A DNA stretch of 64,000 bases from Aspidiotus rigidus (taxonomy: Eukaryota; Arthropoda; Insecta; Hemiptera; Diaspididae): the NCBI GenBank assembly GCA_035079385.1, contig JAVHKY010000027.1:682001-746000 (forward strand). The letters run 5' to 3'. Below are positions 31,900 to 45,279 of this stretch, piece after piece. Numbering within the stretch: the stretch's first letter is position 1; each line of letters starts with the position of its first letter. The position numbers and the translations under genes are program-made. Under the pieces are notes generated by a model, which was given only the letters and a program-made list of their open reading frames with translations, made no database searches and had not been told where the DNA came from.

Positions 31900-33575
31900 A
31901 CACACTCTGAAACGCCGAGAAAACATACCCCACACCAAAAATTCCACCGTGTGCAAGAATGCAATACCTCCTAAAGTCGGTAAAATAGAAGTCATCGACA
32001 TCAGTAAGAATAAGAAAAATGTTAACTTCAAGTCAGATATTAACGGCTTATCTAACGTAATATTCATCATTAATTCGTGATTCACCTTTCGGTTTTTTCT
32101 TGCAGTGTATTTTCTCTCCTTCCAAGTTATCAATTTTTCGTTTAGTTCAGTTTTGTTCCCCGACGACGATATCGAAATGTCAGACCGTGTATTTTAAGCA
32201 ATATAGTGGAAATAAAAGCGAATTTTCCTTTTTATGTCAATAGTATAAAAAAGCGTAACAGCTCCTTCTCCGAGCTTTTCCTTCAACCATACCCACCATA
32301 ATGATTGTACAATGATGACCAACAGTGTAAAATACCTACACGATGGACAATATTCAAATGACAAACGGGCCCTCGGCATCGGATTTAATTACATTTTTTA
32401 AAAAGCCTCTAGAGAGCGAAGCGTGTGCGCAATATTCCCGATATACGTTGCAGATAAAAAATACGCGTATTCGCGAAAAAACATGTAATAATCTGAATTG
32501 GGAGAAGTGGTATTAAAAACTGGCGAATTTAATTCTCCGCATCTATTACGTTTTGACGAACTTTTCGATGAGATGAATTCGTTCGGAGCGAAAAAGATAT
32601 AAATTTTCGTAAAACGAGGCTAATTGAAAATAAATTATTTCACTCGTCTCTACACCCGTAAAAAGTAGGTCGGTCATGAAAATGACACCTACGCCTATGT
32701 AGATTTCAAACTTTCAAAACTTATAATGCGAGTATAATGTACGTACGAAGCGAAATTGGGGAGAAAAATTTCCGATAACTTTTTCAGACTCGCGATGATT
32801 CCGGCTATTTCTTCGTTCAGACTTTGTTATTTTTATATACTTTTCTCGATCTTCGAAAATTATTGGAATCTATGAATTATGTATCAGTGTAATGAATTCC
32901 GAGTATCGTCATAAATAAGTTTTTATCGTTTATGAGAGATCGAAAGAAAATATGAAGAGGAAAGAAAAGACATAACTTTCGCCTGAAGAAGTACGCGTAC
33001 ATATCAAAGAAGAAAATTCATCGCAATAGAAGTATTCCTACGACGAAAAGGATAACGACGAGGGCTATGAAATGATTTGATTTACGATGACCCTGCTCGA
33101 GTCAACATCTGCTCGGATTTTGACGCAATTTTTCGTCCGCGTAGACGAAACCGGGAAAAAGTGAGAATACGAACGCAATTTTTGTAGGCAGAAGACAAAC
33201 TCGGTGTAAGGGAATAGCATTCATAATAAGTTTTGATAGGAAACAGTTTCAAAGGGAATATTTTTCTTTTTGTGTGGAACTTGTTTTAACATAATAAAGG
33301 CCTTCTGTGTTTTGATTAGTCATTTTGTCTGCCTTTTTACTGAGATATTGACTTCAGTTTTCTGTATCGTGTGAAAGCAGGGGTGTAGCCCACATTTAAA
33401 GGAAAAAATCAAGACGTGTATTTTCTATACGACTTATTGCCCCGACAATAACTCCTCCAATTCCTGAATTTGGCCTCAGCCTAAAACACTTACATTTCCG
33501 GGGGTATAGACTGCGGCACCGACCACCAATTGCTATGCCTCTATTAGCGTCTAAAATTAGCATACGTAAACACAA
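31900..33575. other. Low-copy noncoding stretch
   Basis: AT-rich with scattered CpG words. No domain, repeat or convincing exon was found. Confidence 0.4.
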
Positions 33576-33586
33576 ATATTAATAAC

Positions 33587-34129
33587 CAGAGCCCGGATTC
33601 CTCGGCATTTTTCGAATAATTTTGCTATGGGAGAAAAGCTTGAAATTGAGATGGAAGTTCATTTTAGGGGTAGTGGGGGGCCTGTAAAGCAAATTCTATC
33701 TTGCCGAAAAGTGCCGAAAATGGAATAAATGCCGAAAACGGGGTTCAAAGCCGAATAGGGCCGAAATGACCAGTGGTTAAATCTCGTCTAAAATTATAAA
33801 ATTTCTGAAAAAATTTACTTAGTTTTGCTTAAATTCAGCAATCTTGGTCAAAATTGGACAGTTTCGTTTTGGAAATATTATTTTTATTTCAAAGTTGAAA
33901 ATCCAAAAATTTTGATTAGAAAATTGCTAGGATTTTCCATTGATGAATTTAATCCCCAAAAATTATTTATTTTGGTCAAAATCATTTAATTTTGGTCGTA
34001 AATTGAATAATTCTGATCGTACTAAAAACGCAGGTTTTTTCCATTTTTTCACTTTTTTTTTTTTTTTTTTCAAATGCAACATTAGGTGCCGAAACTTTTC
34101 AGTTTTAGAGCCGAAAAATCCGGGCTCTG
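33587..34129 (+). mobile_element. hAT-type MITE with perfect 8-bp target duplication
   Basis: Begins CAGAGCCCGGATT and ends AATCCGGGCTCTG, a 13-base terminal inverted repeat. TTAATAAC stands immediately on both sides (33579-33586 and 34130-34137), an exact 8-bp target duplication as made by hAT transposases. The interior includes several 'ttggtcaaaatt' words and a T-tract but no transposase. A second copy, inverted and older, is at 849-1375. It sits just before the LINE remnant at 34138. Confidence 0.92.
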
Positions 34130-34137
34130 TTAATAAC

Positions 34138-36130
34138 AAAAGGAAGAGACTAGAAGAGAGTGAAACATCAGCGTTCAGAGACAGGATTCAGAAGAAACTA
34201 CAGAAGCCTCCTATAAATACGCCTGTGGTCACGGTCCGGAAAGAGTTCAAGAATAACGCCGAGTCTATTGTGACCGAGATACCGAAGGATAGAAGGAAGA
34301 AAGAGCCGAAGTCCTGCTAGATAACAGCAGAGACCCTAGATTTAATCGAGGAGAGAAGATATAAGCGAAGGCGCTGGGGAAGCAGAATACGGTGGATTAT
34401 CGAAAGCTATCTGCCCAAGTCCAGAAGAGGCTGTAGAAGGGACAAGAATGCCTACTACGAGAATGTGTGCAGGAAAATTGGAGACCACAGTGAACAGAAT
34501 CAAACCAGGGCTCTTTTCCAAAAAATAAAGAGAATCACAAGAACCTTCAAACCTTGGGTAATGACAATCGAAAATGAAGGCTCCGAACTACTCACCGACC
34601 GTAACCAAATTGCGATAGAGATGGAAAAACTATTGTCAACAGCTGTACATGGATCTCGATGGGAAACGCAGGAAGATGCCTATCCCCGATGAAAAGCAAT
34701 TTGACGTTCTCACAGACGAAGTTTGCGAGGCCATAAACAAATTGCGAAACAACAAAGCTCTCGGTGCTATGTAGCATTACTATCGAAATGATAAAGGCTG
34801 CAGGAAAAGTTGGCGTCAACATGGTGCATCATATCTGCAATGGTGTATGGTCAAAAGGGGCCTGGCCGGAAGACTGGGTAGAATCTGTTTTTGTTGCCTC
34901 ACACAAGAAAGGAAGTACCAGTGTCTGCTCCAACTACCGTACTATCGCGCTGATATTCTACTCGATTTCTTGCACGAACGACGACCAGATACCACGGGAA
35001 CAGGCCAGTTTCGTGCGCAATAAGGGAACGCGCGAACAGATCCTGAACATCCGCCAATTATTGAGAAATGACGTGAATACAATATTCCGCTGGTGCTGTG
35101 TTTTCGGGATTACAATAAGGCCTTTGACTGTGTGCAATGGAGTGAGCTTTGGCAGATTATGAAGGAAATGGGTGTGCCGGCACACTTGATTGCACTCACG
35201 CGGAATCTGTACGCAGATAGCAGAGCACAGGTCAGGTTGGATGCCTGGTTTTGAACTTTCCAAAAGCGTCAGGAAAGGGTGTATCCTACCATCCATACTT
35301 TTCGATGTGTACGGTGAGTACATAATGAGGAGGAGCTTCGATGGATGGAAAGGCGGTGTGCGGATCGGCGGTGAAACCATCAGCAACCTGAGGTTTGCGG
35401 ATGATACGACGCTGTGCGCCGGATCGGAGAATGAAATGAAAGAGTTACTGAAACGCGTGGAGAAGAATAGTAACAAATTAGGGTTGACGCTCAACAGAGA
35501 TAAAACAAAGATAATGATAGTCGACATAGCAGGACGCCTTCCAGTATCGAACTCTTTCCGAGACGTTGAAAAAGTAGCCACGTTCACCTACTTAGATTCA
35601 GCGGTGGACAACAATGGTGGTAGCTTGCGGAAATTTGGAGGAGAATCACACTTGCAAGCAACTGTGAAGTTGACGCCTATATGGAAGGATCGAGTCAGAA
35701 CGCGTAACACGAAGCTGTGCCTGCTAAAAACTCTAGTCTTTCCTGTGTTTCTGTATGGCGCTCAAACTTGCACAACAAAAGCTGATGATAGAAGGAGGAT
35801 CGACGCCTTGGAAATGTAAACATATCAATATTAAACGAGCCCCATATCGAGCAACGCTTGTTCTCTATACGTTACGAACGAATCCTCCGTTTCTTTGGGC
35901 ACGTTACGAGGAGATCAGGAGATAACCTGGAGAAATTGGTTGTCCAGGGCAAAGTGAAAGGCACCCGACCTCGTGGCCGTTCGCCAAAGAGGTGGTTGGA
36001 CCAAATGGAGGAGATCTCGCACCAAGATCTGAAGCAAGTGGTTCGGAACCCCCAGGACCGCGAAGACTGGCAGAGAATGGCGGTGGGAATTGAATCAACA
36101 AGTGCCCAAGCATGGGCAGTGGACGCATGA
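34138..36130 (+). pseudogene. LINE (non-LTR retrotransposon) reverse transcriptase remnant
   Basis: Blocks in order across several frames: a basic linker ending YYENVCRKIGDHSEQNQTR and LFQKIKRITRTFKPW; VCEAINKLRNNKA; ITIEMIKAAGKVGVNMVHHI; IPREQASFVRNKGTREQIL; RDYNKAFDCVQWSELWQIMK (motif A); LRFADDTTLC (the FADD active site, intact) at about 35390; and a C-terminal stretch LRFFGHVTRRSGDNLEKLV followed by GRSPKRWLDQMEEI. This is the type often annotated as craniofacial-development-protein-2-like or endonuclease-reverse transcriptase in insects. The endonuclease part is absent and at least four frameshifts or stops are present. It ends in an ATGATAATGATC-like short repeat. Confidence 0.85.
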
Positions 36131-36149
36131 TGATAATGATCATTATCAT

Positions 36150-39100
36150 AAAAAGGTGTAAAGGGGGAGAAACCACTATAACTTGACAATTCTTTCGAAA
36201 AATTTGAGAGAATAAGGTGTCTCAATTAGTTTTCATTCAGAAAAATTATTGCGTAGAACTTGAGTAGAAAACCCCCTTTTTCTATTGTTTTGCTTTTCTG
36301 AATTCTTTTTATAAATATTATAATATGTACGAGTACATTTGCCTGCGTCGAAATTTTTTTCCAAGAATCACGTTGAAGTTGAAAATCGTTCTCACATTAT
36401 GCAGAGGGAGCGAACTGTTGCCAACAAAAATACCTTCACAATACGCGTGTCGGCATCAACATCGTCCCGCTTTTCTTTATGTTTCCAGAAGTAGATAAAA
36501 ACAGAAACGAAAGTGATTCTAGAAAATAAGAAAAAAAAAAAAAAAATAGGAAAGCGAAGATGCCTTATCTGACATATTCTCACATCTATCCCTACACCTT
36601 TAGTTTCCATCTTCCTTTTTACAATTTCGTATATATTTCAAGATCATCTTTCAACTTATTGCATTTTTTATATAAATTCAAACTGTCGCGTCGCTATTCT
36701 TTCTGTTCTTTTTCCTTCTTATCATTTTTTCATCGTTCGAAATACGTATCAGTTTGCTTTTGGTTGGACTGAAGAGATACGAGGACACGTGTGTCGGTTG
36801 GGCGGTTAGAAGAGGGAGGAATAATATTGGCATGCACGTCGAGGCTACTCCACGAGTATTCGCGCTTACAATAGCCGCGTGTACCATACGTGATATCCGA
36901 TTTGCTCTCGACTACGACCCGTAAAATAAATTTTCATCAGTTTTGCGTCATTTTCTCGCTGTCACATCGCGTTCGTAACTTATATTTATTAGATACGTGT
37001 AAAAACATTCGATATAACGCTTTCATTCCTTAAAAATGTCGAGTAGACTATATTATTATGTACAGTTCGCCCCCTTATGACGGTGTATATGAAGTCGAGT
37101 CGGTATTATGGGAAGGGTGAACCCCTTGTGAGGTTAGTATAGTTAATTAAATTGTTCGCGTACCTTCAAGGAAGAAAACAGCGACGCGTTCAGAATTTGC
37201 GGCGGGGAAAGAAAACTCAGCGGTACCTCTAAATCTGATGGTTTAATATCGTTTACTCATTCGTGAAAGAAAAATATTCATCACGGTGCACACAAGCGTG
37301 ACGAAGAAGTCACAAAATCAACGCGCTCGCAACATTTAATATTTTTCTTTGAATCGATGTTGAAAAAGTTACGAGATACTTTGTATTTTTAGTACTCCTT
37401 TAATTAAGATCAGACTATGCAATGAAATCGTACTTAATACTATATTGTGTCGTCTCTTCTTTTTATTTTTCTTCGTCTGTTTGTACCTTGAAGTTGGTCT
37501 TCTCGAACCGCAGCTAACGAAGTACTGTGTATAGCACGCGGAGTCTACCAAACCCACTGTACGAGAGAATTGTTGGAAAATTAACATAATCCAAAGAACC
37601 GACGGAAAGATAATAAAACGAATAAGTAGAGTAATTTTTTTTCGTGCTTTGTACAGGGAAATTAATTTCAGAGTTTGAATCGCATTTGCAAAAGCAAGCT
37701 TCGCTGTTGCTAGACTACAGGCGTTCATTAACCCAGAAGAAATTCAACTTTCATCTTTGGCTAGCGAATTTCACTTTTCTTGAGAAGAAAATCTTTTCTT
37801 GAGAAGAAAATCCTCTTCGGTAATCGTTTGCCATTTAAAAATGAACTCATCGCTCTATCTTACTCGGTATGTCATTTGTCAACAGCCGAAGAAGGTTAGC
37901 TTCGTATATATATATCAGATTTTGTCCTCAAGTTTTTCTGCTCTTTCCTCTTATGTTGTTGATTCATCAAGATTTTTTTCAAGTCTTCTTTCTGATCTTT
38001 ATATCTCCGAAGTTGACTTTTTTTTGTTGCCCCCCCCCCCCCGCCTCATATATACAGCTCGAAAGTCAGTGTAGCGACGAGTCGTTAGTATTTACTGTTA
38101 TCAGCAATTTTATCGGCATAAATGCATGTTTTTGCTGGCGCGTATTCATCATTGAAACTAACAGCGTTTTTCTGTCTAAAGAAGCTTGGAGGAATTCTAT
38201 TCTGGCCGACTTGGATTTTTTACGTAGTCCTTTCGTCTGTTGAATACCATTCCTTCAAATTCTCGATAATCCAGCAACTTGTTTGATCATACAATAAACC
38301 GTTCAGCTTAGTGATTTTCTTCTACAGTTCACTTAGTTAGTTCTTCACTCTCAATCTTTCGGCTTGGATCTTGGAGTGTTTCACTGCTGCACTGCTAAGA
38401 ACAGAACCGATTAATAGGATGGTAGCAAATCTGGTAGCCAACAGAAACGCCGCACATAGCAGACAGTAAAAATTTATATGACCTAAAGGTCAGTATGATC
38501 ACAGTGTTATACTATAAATATTCATATTGAAGTCCTTGTTCTTCAGTAGCGACGCAACTGACGATGGGGTAGTACTCGAAAGTACTCTTGTAAGCTAACT
38601 AGTAAGATAGAATTGTACACTTGAGAACTTTGTCAATATTCAGTGCTCTACTCACACCTCACCACACTCAGTGTGAGTGTCAATGACAGGTAATTTCTGT
38701 CAGAGATCGAATAATATTTTAGTCGAAAATCGAAAAAAATTCTAAAAACCAAGTAATCCTTCAATTTTTTTTTCTAAATGCCAAATGACGTTGAATACAC
38801 AACATTTAAATACCAAAAATTTCCTATTTTTAGTTTTGTTTTTTTTTAGTTTCTTTTTCAGGTTTATTTTTTTATTTTATTTTATTTTTATTAACGAGCT
38901 ATTTGACTACATATAACAGTCACCAGTGTTAAAAATCCATCTTTTGTTGATTTTTTGATTTGGACAAGCGGGTCGAGGGAAAGACGAGAAATCATGGAAC
39001 CAAAATTTTTACAGTACTGGGCCTTAATTACGTATTAGAAATTGTTGAGATAGAAAACAATTTCTCACTCGTTCAAGTAATCTACGATTTATAGTACCCT

Positions 39101-41300
39101 ACCTTTAGAATTTATCATCCCTTAATCTGCAAAACTACTAAAGCGATCTGAATAAAAATATAATACATTACAAAAGGATATTACGCGGAGATAGCAAATT
39201 TGCGTCTCGTCTAAACCAGCTGAGAGTATTATACGGGAGTAAATAAAGTTCTTGATCTAGAAATTTTGCGGAAAGTGAGTTTCTGCTTCGTGAAAGTTTT
39301 TCTTTTTTTTTTTTTTCTCAAATCGCGTAACAAATTACAATAAAATATTGTATTTTAGCGATTGGAAAATTGAATTCGCGCAGAACTACGTACAGATGTA
39401 TTACCGGAGTGAATCTGCGTATCGAAATCGATGTTCCTTTTTTACCTCGCAACTTATATTCGTCTACGAATAGATGTTTGTATTAAAAATGTTCATACAG
39501 CGGAAAATGAAACGACTTTTCTTTTTCGTAAAATAGATTTACCACTGCGGCAGTCTAGCGCCGCCAGGTTATTCGTACAGTCAGCACTATATATGTATGT
39601 ATATTGTACATACCTCTTTGCCGAATAACAAGCGTATAGACTCTCGAATTGTTGGGAAGCAGCTGCGGTAAATACCAAAATATTCAGGGGCAACGGGGGA
39701 CGTAGAAGCCTACTAGTTTTTTTTTTTTTCGAAAGACTGTCGCTGTCGTCTCTTCGAACGTAAAATTAGCTTCTCGTCTTACCTCGAGGGCGCCGAAAAC
39801 GCTTCAGTCGCGCGCCAACGAATTTTTTAGGGCGATGAAAATTTGATCGGCGATAACGACCTATCGTATGTGCGTAAAAAGATTAACGCGAAAGACGACG
39901 TGAAATATAGCCGAGAAATTGGCTAAAGATCGACACCCAACGTAAGCGGGTGGTACGGGCTTTGAGCAAAAAAAAAAAAAGTAAGTTGACAAGAAAGTGA
40001 AGTTGCCTACTCTAGGGCACGTTCCGTATGACGAAGATAATCCTATAAAACAGCCTCTCGATATCGCGGCACGGTAATTGAATTTCTATTCCATTTCGCT
40101 CTTCGTACAGTACTTTAATTATGCGTTCTGGACGAAGCGACGATACTTCGGTAGAAAAATCACATTACAAATACCTGGGAAACGGTTGCAGGTACGAGTG
40201 CTTTGCGGTATGAAGAACGTTTAAAAAGTCCTCGCGTATTTATGATACAATAAATAATTTAAAGGTTGTTGGGCGCGCGAACGAGAGGAAACAATAACAG
40301 TTTTTAAAAGCTTGTAATTTTCTTTTTTCGTATTTCGCGTGTGGCGATGAGGGTATTAATAGCGTCTCACAGAATGGAACTACCGTTCTATGGATAAAGT
40401 TTTCCGTCACGACGCCCCCACCCCGTAAGAGGAATTTCGTCCGTATTTATCGCCTTTACATAAATCGTGAAAAATTATTTTTAATAATAATAATAGTGTC
40501 CTAAGAAAATTTCAAGCTATGCGCGCTGCGGAAGCGAGGAAACCGTCGAGATCCGACAATAAAAACTCTATACCGCACCAACTTGTAGAACTTTTTTCTT
40601 CCCTCTTTTTTTTTCTCTCCTTTTACGTAGTAATTACATTCCAAACGCTATTCTATAGCGCGATAATTTCACTTCCACTCCGTCTCTATTGTGCCTTATT
40701 TGTGCTTCATTTTTCTCATTTTTCCTTTTCTACGTGGTTAATTTTAATCTGTTCACGTTCTACGCATTCAGCTTCCTCTTCTTCGACATTGTAGTCGCGG
40801 CGTGTTTAACAAACCATTAAGATAGGACACGTTGGTATTTCAGAAAACTCAACCGTGCCCGAGTCTTGGGTACTTATAAAATAGCACTGTTTTATAGTTG
40901 GGGAGCGTCCGCCGTGAATATAGAACGGAGTATTACGTAAAAATTATGCTAGCATTTCATAACTACTTTTCCGACGATTCTTTGTCAAATTTTTGTTTCC
41001 TCGATGTCCTTCTTCATGAGTGATTTTAATATTGTATACCGTATAGCGTGTATTTGGGGAATTCTTTCTGAACCATCAATTACTATTATGAAGGTATGGA
41101 AGAAGGGGAGGAGCCTTCTCGAACTTCCGTGATTTAACAACGGTCTTCATGCGGTACAAATAATTTTTGACGTTGAAGATAGTCCTTGTATCGCGTAAAA
41201 CTCATTCGAACCAGACGAAGTTACATCAAGAAGAGAGAGAGAGAGCTGCAAAGTGATCACTATTACAATCGACGACAGTGAATGTTTTCAATTAATCAAT
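36150..41300. other. Low-copy noncoding stretch
   Basis: A long region without recognised coding sequence. It contains a poly-C run (38031-38042), a 19-bp tandem duplication at about 37775-37812 and T-rich tracts. At about 39784 a CpG-rich segment ends in a strong minus-strand donor (CCTCGAG then GTAAGACG) without a clear acceptor, possibly an untranslated first exon. Confidence 0.35.
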
Positions 41301-41342
41301 GATTGCAGACGCCTAATCTCGAGTCCTTAAACAATAGTGAAA

Positions 41343-41519
41343 ATGAAGAGTCATTCTGAAATTCGAGCAAAATCGAAAAGTGAAAATCGAGAAAAAATGC
41401 AAAGTCTACTGAGTACCTTCGTTGAGCCTAATATCAAGTCTGAAGTAGAAGATCCCGTGAATTTGCAACTGAAAATCAAACTTTCAAGACTTTTACTTGA
41501 GGAAAAGTTAGGAACTTGA
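41343..41519 (+). CDS. Unrecognised 58-residue open frame
   Basis: ATG in acceptable context, then MKSHSEIRAKSKSENREKMQ, a middle part with FVEPNIKSEVEDPVNLQLKI and an end KLSRLLLEEKLGT before TGA. It is rich in K, E and S and may be helical. No family is recognised and no splice signals decide it. It lies about 0.9 kb before the Mutator-like remnant but shows no link to it. Confidence 0.2.
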   Translation: MKSHSEIRAKSKSENREKMQSLLSTFVEPNIKSEVEDPVNLQLKIKLSRLLLEEKLGT

Positions 41520-42369
41520 AACGACATCCACCGAATCACCAGAATTATACGCGTTGGAATTTCTTCACCTTCCTCTCCCCCTTTCCTGTGCAAAAGTCCT
41601 CTCCCCCAACACATAGTTCAAAGAAGGAAAGTCCGTAAACACATGTACACTTTTTCTGGTAGCCCCTTGAACATTCTTCTCAAATTACCACCTATAAAAC
41701 TTGCTTCCTCTTAGATCAGGGGTGTCCCAGCTTAATGAAATTAGAATAACAATTACTTTTAAAGAATTTAAAAACAAATTTCGATTGGTGATCAACGCTT
41801 TGTAATTAAACAATCTGACTGTAGGATTCGACGCGCAAGCTCACATTGCAGAGAATGGATACCAGGAGGAAAAACTTTAATTGCAAGATAAAAGAATTTG
41901 AATGAGCGATAGGATACAGAACGTTAAAATAGATGGTCCGAAAGATAGTAAAAATGAATTATTGCCCATTACATATTGCAATTCGCGAATAAAGGCAAAG
42001 GAGGCGCCCTCTAGTTTACCATGACGACAACTTGAGGAAGCTTGCAAAAAAGTGATGAAATTAAAAAAGTTATTTAAAAAATCTAAAATTACATTCATCT
42101 AAAAGAAAATTGAAAGGGCAACAAGTTTTGTTCTCTGCATTTTTCATGAAAAACAATTTGAAACGGTGGAATTACGATTTTATTAGTATGTCGTCTTATG
42201 GTGGAAAACACCATGATCACTTTTTTCGCAGAACAAGTAGCGCTCTTAGCGGGCGGGACCTTTATCCGCGAATTGAAATATATCAAACGAGTGATAAGTA
42301 ACAAGTAGCTTGACCGATAGGATATTATGATTAATTTTCATAAAATACATTCCGTGATATGACTTTGTC

Positions 42370-42890
42370 TTGAATACTTTGAAACACATTGGTTGTTGAA
42401 AAATAATAGATTGTACGAGGGATACGCGCCTGGATTTCCATCAACGAATAATGGAGTAAAAGCTACTAACGGAGTGATGAAAGACGAGCAAATGCTTCTC
42501 GAGCGCTTGCCCGTAGGTCAGTTTCTAAGGATTTTTTTCGAATTAGTAGCGAAATGGTCAGAAACTCGGGATCCGACGTCATCAAACGTTAGACTCTTTC
42601 ATGAAAGACCGTCACCTTCATCGCAATTATGAACAGCTTCATTTCAATGGACCATACTCAATTTGAAAATTATTCAAGAGGACAGCGCACCAGAGAGTTC
42701 AGGTCAAACATTTTATGTTCCCTCTGCAACCACAAACCTGAGCATAACGAAGAAACTTTTAACCACCTATAAAAATAAAGCCTGGACTTCAGGGCATTTT
42801 TTAATGAAATTGAACTACGTGGCCAAATTAATTCCTAATTGTACCATCCGCCTACCTATTTACAGAACAATGAAAAAAAGTAGACAAATA
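42370..42890 (+). pseudogene. Mutator-like (MULE) transposase C-terminal remnant
   Basis: The frame from 42393 reads LKNNRLYEGYAPGFPSTNNG then VKATNGVMKDEQMLLERLPV and GQFLRIFFELVAKWSETRDP. The P.TNNG.EATN..IK motif follows the catalytic core of MULE transposases. Past a stop, a second frame reads SGQTFYVPSATTNLSITKKL and TTYKNKAWTSGHF, the segment before the SWIM zinc finger. The upstream DDE core and the SWIM cysteines are not visible, so only the C-terminal third is left, broken by at least one stop. Confidence 0.7.
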
Positions 42891-43802
42891 CAGTAATACC
42901 ATCCGCCCACCTCTTTACAGAACAGAGAGAAAAGAAATAGACAAACGTAGACTAGTAATACCTAGTTATGTTAGAACAGGCTCAAATTCTGATAAAAATA
43001 GACAGAACTATCGTACGGTAGGTACTTGCAAATAGACAAAGACGAACCGTAAAACACGACCATAGAAATATTGAACAAACAAAGCATTTGCACTGATTGA
43101 TAACTGATAGGTGAAGTGAAGAGGTTATTTTTCTTATTTGTTAATTATATACCAAAAGATAGCATGTTTATTAATTTTTTTGCGTTTTCTTTAAATTTTA
43201 CGAATGGAATTTTGTGGCCAAAATTTTAAAACTGGGTGGCCAAATAAGGCTACTACGTGGCCTTTTGGCCACACAACTCTTACTTGAAAAATGCCCTGCT
43301 GGACTTCGCCTGCTTTTATTTTTAGAAGCGCTTGCTCTGCAAACACGTCGTCGATCTCAAAGTCAGACTTAAGCTTGTGACCGTCCCGCAGGAGGCAAAA
43401 TTAGTCCCCCTCGGTCAAAAGAGTAAAAGGGGCCGGCCAGCGAAGGCGAAGAGAGCGCTTATTATTCAATGAATTATCGCTCTTTATGTAATAAATTATC
43501 GTTCACTTTGGAACTCTTGTAAGTCAAAATTTAGAGCTAATGTGCGTTTGTAATGGTGCTTAACAATTTTTCAACTGAACTGATATTTTTGAAATTTTAT
43601 TTTACGATTTTTAGCGTGAATTCGTACCCTTAATCGCGCATTGCTTCGTTTTATCGTTTATTACAATTTTTCATATACATTTCATTTTTTCTATCGTTTA
43701 ATCTTCTCCTGTTATCGCTCATATGATATATTTTAACTCGCGATTAAATTATATCCGTACCAAGAGCTAACGAAGGACTCGACACAGAAACACCAAAATA
43801 GA

Positions 43803-44980
43803 ATGACGGCTGTGTTGAAAGAGAACAACGTACCTGGCAATGGAAGGACACTTGAGCTAAACCCGGTAGCACCGAAATTCAAGTGGCTTGTAAAACTCCA
43901 CAAAGCGAACCGTCCAATGAGATCATTGGTTAATAGCAGAAAACTATTAGTTTTGATCCAGAAAAAGTATCAGAAACAACGGTTAGCTGATAGAGCAACT
44001 GGACAAGGTGGAAATCAAGAATAGTATAACAAGCTGGTATCACTGGATGGGACAAACATATTTGGTACCGTACCAAAAAAAGAAACTTTTCGCCCTGATT
44101 CGAATCAACAGATATCATACGAACGCCGACAAGCCGAAGTACGCCAAAATAGTGGAAGAAATTTTAAGCCAGAATAACTGCCACTTCAATGACAAGTTTT
44201 GCAGCCAGAAATCGGGATTAGCGATGGAATCACCGCTGTTATCAATACTGACGCAGGTATTCAAAACTGACGTGGAAAACAAGATATTGAAGGGTCAGCA
44301 AGTTCAGAAACTCGACCAAACACTCGCCTAATGTGTGGATGATATCCTAATTGTGAGGTCAGGCACTAATATATAGTTTGACTAATTCCTTCTTGAAACG
44401 AATGCGATGAACGAAAGTATCAAATTCACAGAATGCGACCATCGACTATTTGGACCTAATAGTCAGGGTAGAATACGAAATGTACAGGAAGCCTGCGAAC
44501 GCGGACACCATCATTCTAAATGACTCGTGCCACGATCCTAGGCTCAAGTTTGCGGCGATCCAGAACTACTGCTATCGAGCAATTTCTGTCCTAAAGGACA
44601 ATGCAGAGAAGAGGAAAGAAATTGAGATAGTAAAACAGATCGCAGAAACCAACGGCTACCATAGAGGTGTGGGTGAGGGAGTCTTTGGAAAAATGGAAGC
44701 AAAGAAGGGAACCCATGGTGGCACAGTGAGAAAGTATTCCGGATTGATCCGATGTCTAGGAAAGTACACAAACAAGATGATAAAGGCACCTCAACGGCAA
44801 CAATGTAAATATGAGTATCCATAATAACCCACCCACGGTGACGAGGATCAGCAATGACCACACGGAGGAAAGGACAAGGGAAACTTCGGCGGAGTGTACT
44901 GTGAGCAGTGCGAAGGCATTCGCACTACTGAGACTGGCAGAATGTTTAGGATCACAAAGAATGAGCACAAAATATCGAAG
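43803..44980 (+). pseudogene. Penelope-like element (RT to GIY-YIG), broken copy
   Basis: Pieces in order: APKFKWLVKLHKANRPMRSL (PPRxYGLPKIHK-type motif); HFNDKFCSQKSGLAMESPLL and SILTQVF (GLAMGSPLSP motif); A, a stop, then CVDDILIVRSG at about 44335 (active-site DD kept, tyrosine replaced by a stop); YRKPANADTIILNDSCHDPR; and GVYCEQCE with TETGRMFRITKNEH, the GIY-YIG nuclease start. Frameshifts and stops make it inactive. The copy at 55255-55975 is a close relative. Confidence 0.75.
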
Positions 44981-45279
44981 GAGAAAGGAGAAGGGAAGTC
45001 ACTGTTTGGTAAACACCGAAATGAAGAACAACATAATGGAGAAAGAATATTCTGAAATCATATCACACGAAGAGAAGAAAACTCTGGGAACAGATGGAGA
45101 TTGCAAAGGCAAAGGGGAAGAACGCCAGCTTCACAAAATACCCATTTTGATTCAACTTCGAACTTGAAACTCGCTGTGCGCCGTGTGATGTTTGAGGAAA
45201 ACTGATCTACCTTAACTTTGACCTGTAATAATTTCGAATTTTGAAGCATAATATAATAATAGAAAAGAGATTTGTAAAA

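Noticed and set aside
34958..35587. 209-codon minus-strand open frame
   Set aside because: It is the antisense shadow of the LINE reverse transcriptase, whose plus-strand motifs (including FADD) are clear.
37799..38243. Overlapping plus-strand frames with T-rich hydrophobic peptides
   Set aside because: Hydrophobic runs come from T-tracts and a poly-C run. No splice support.
43330..43470. GC-rich stretch considered as a structural RNA
   Set aside because: No tRNA cloverleaf, box A or box B promoter or snRNA motif could be matched.
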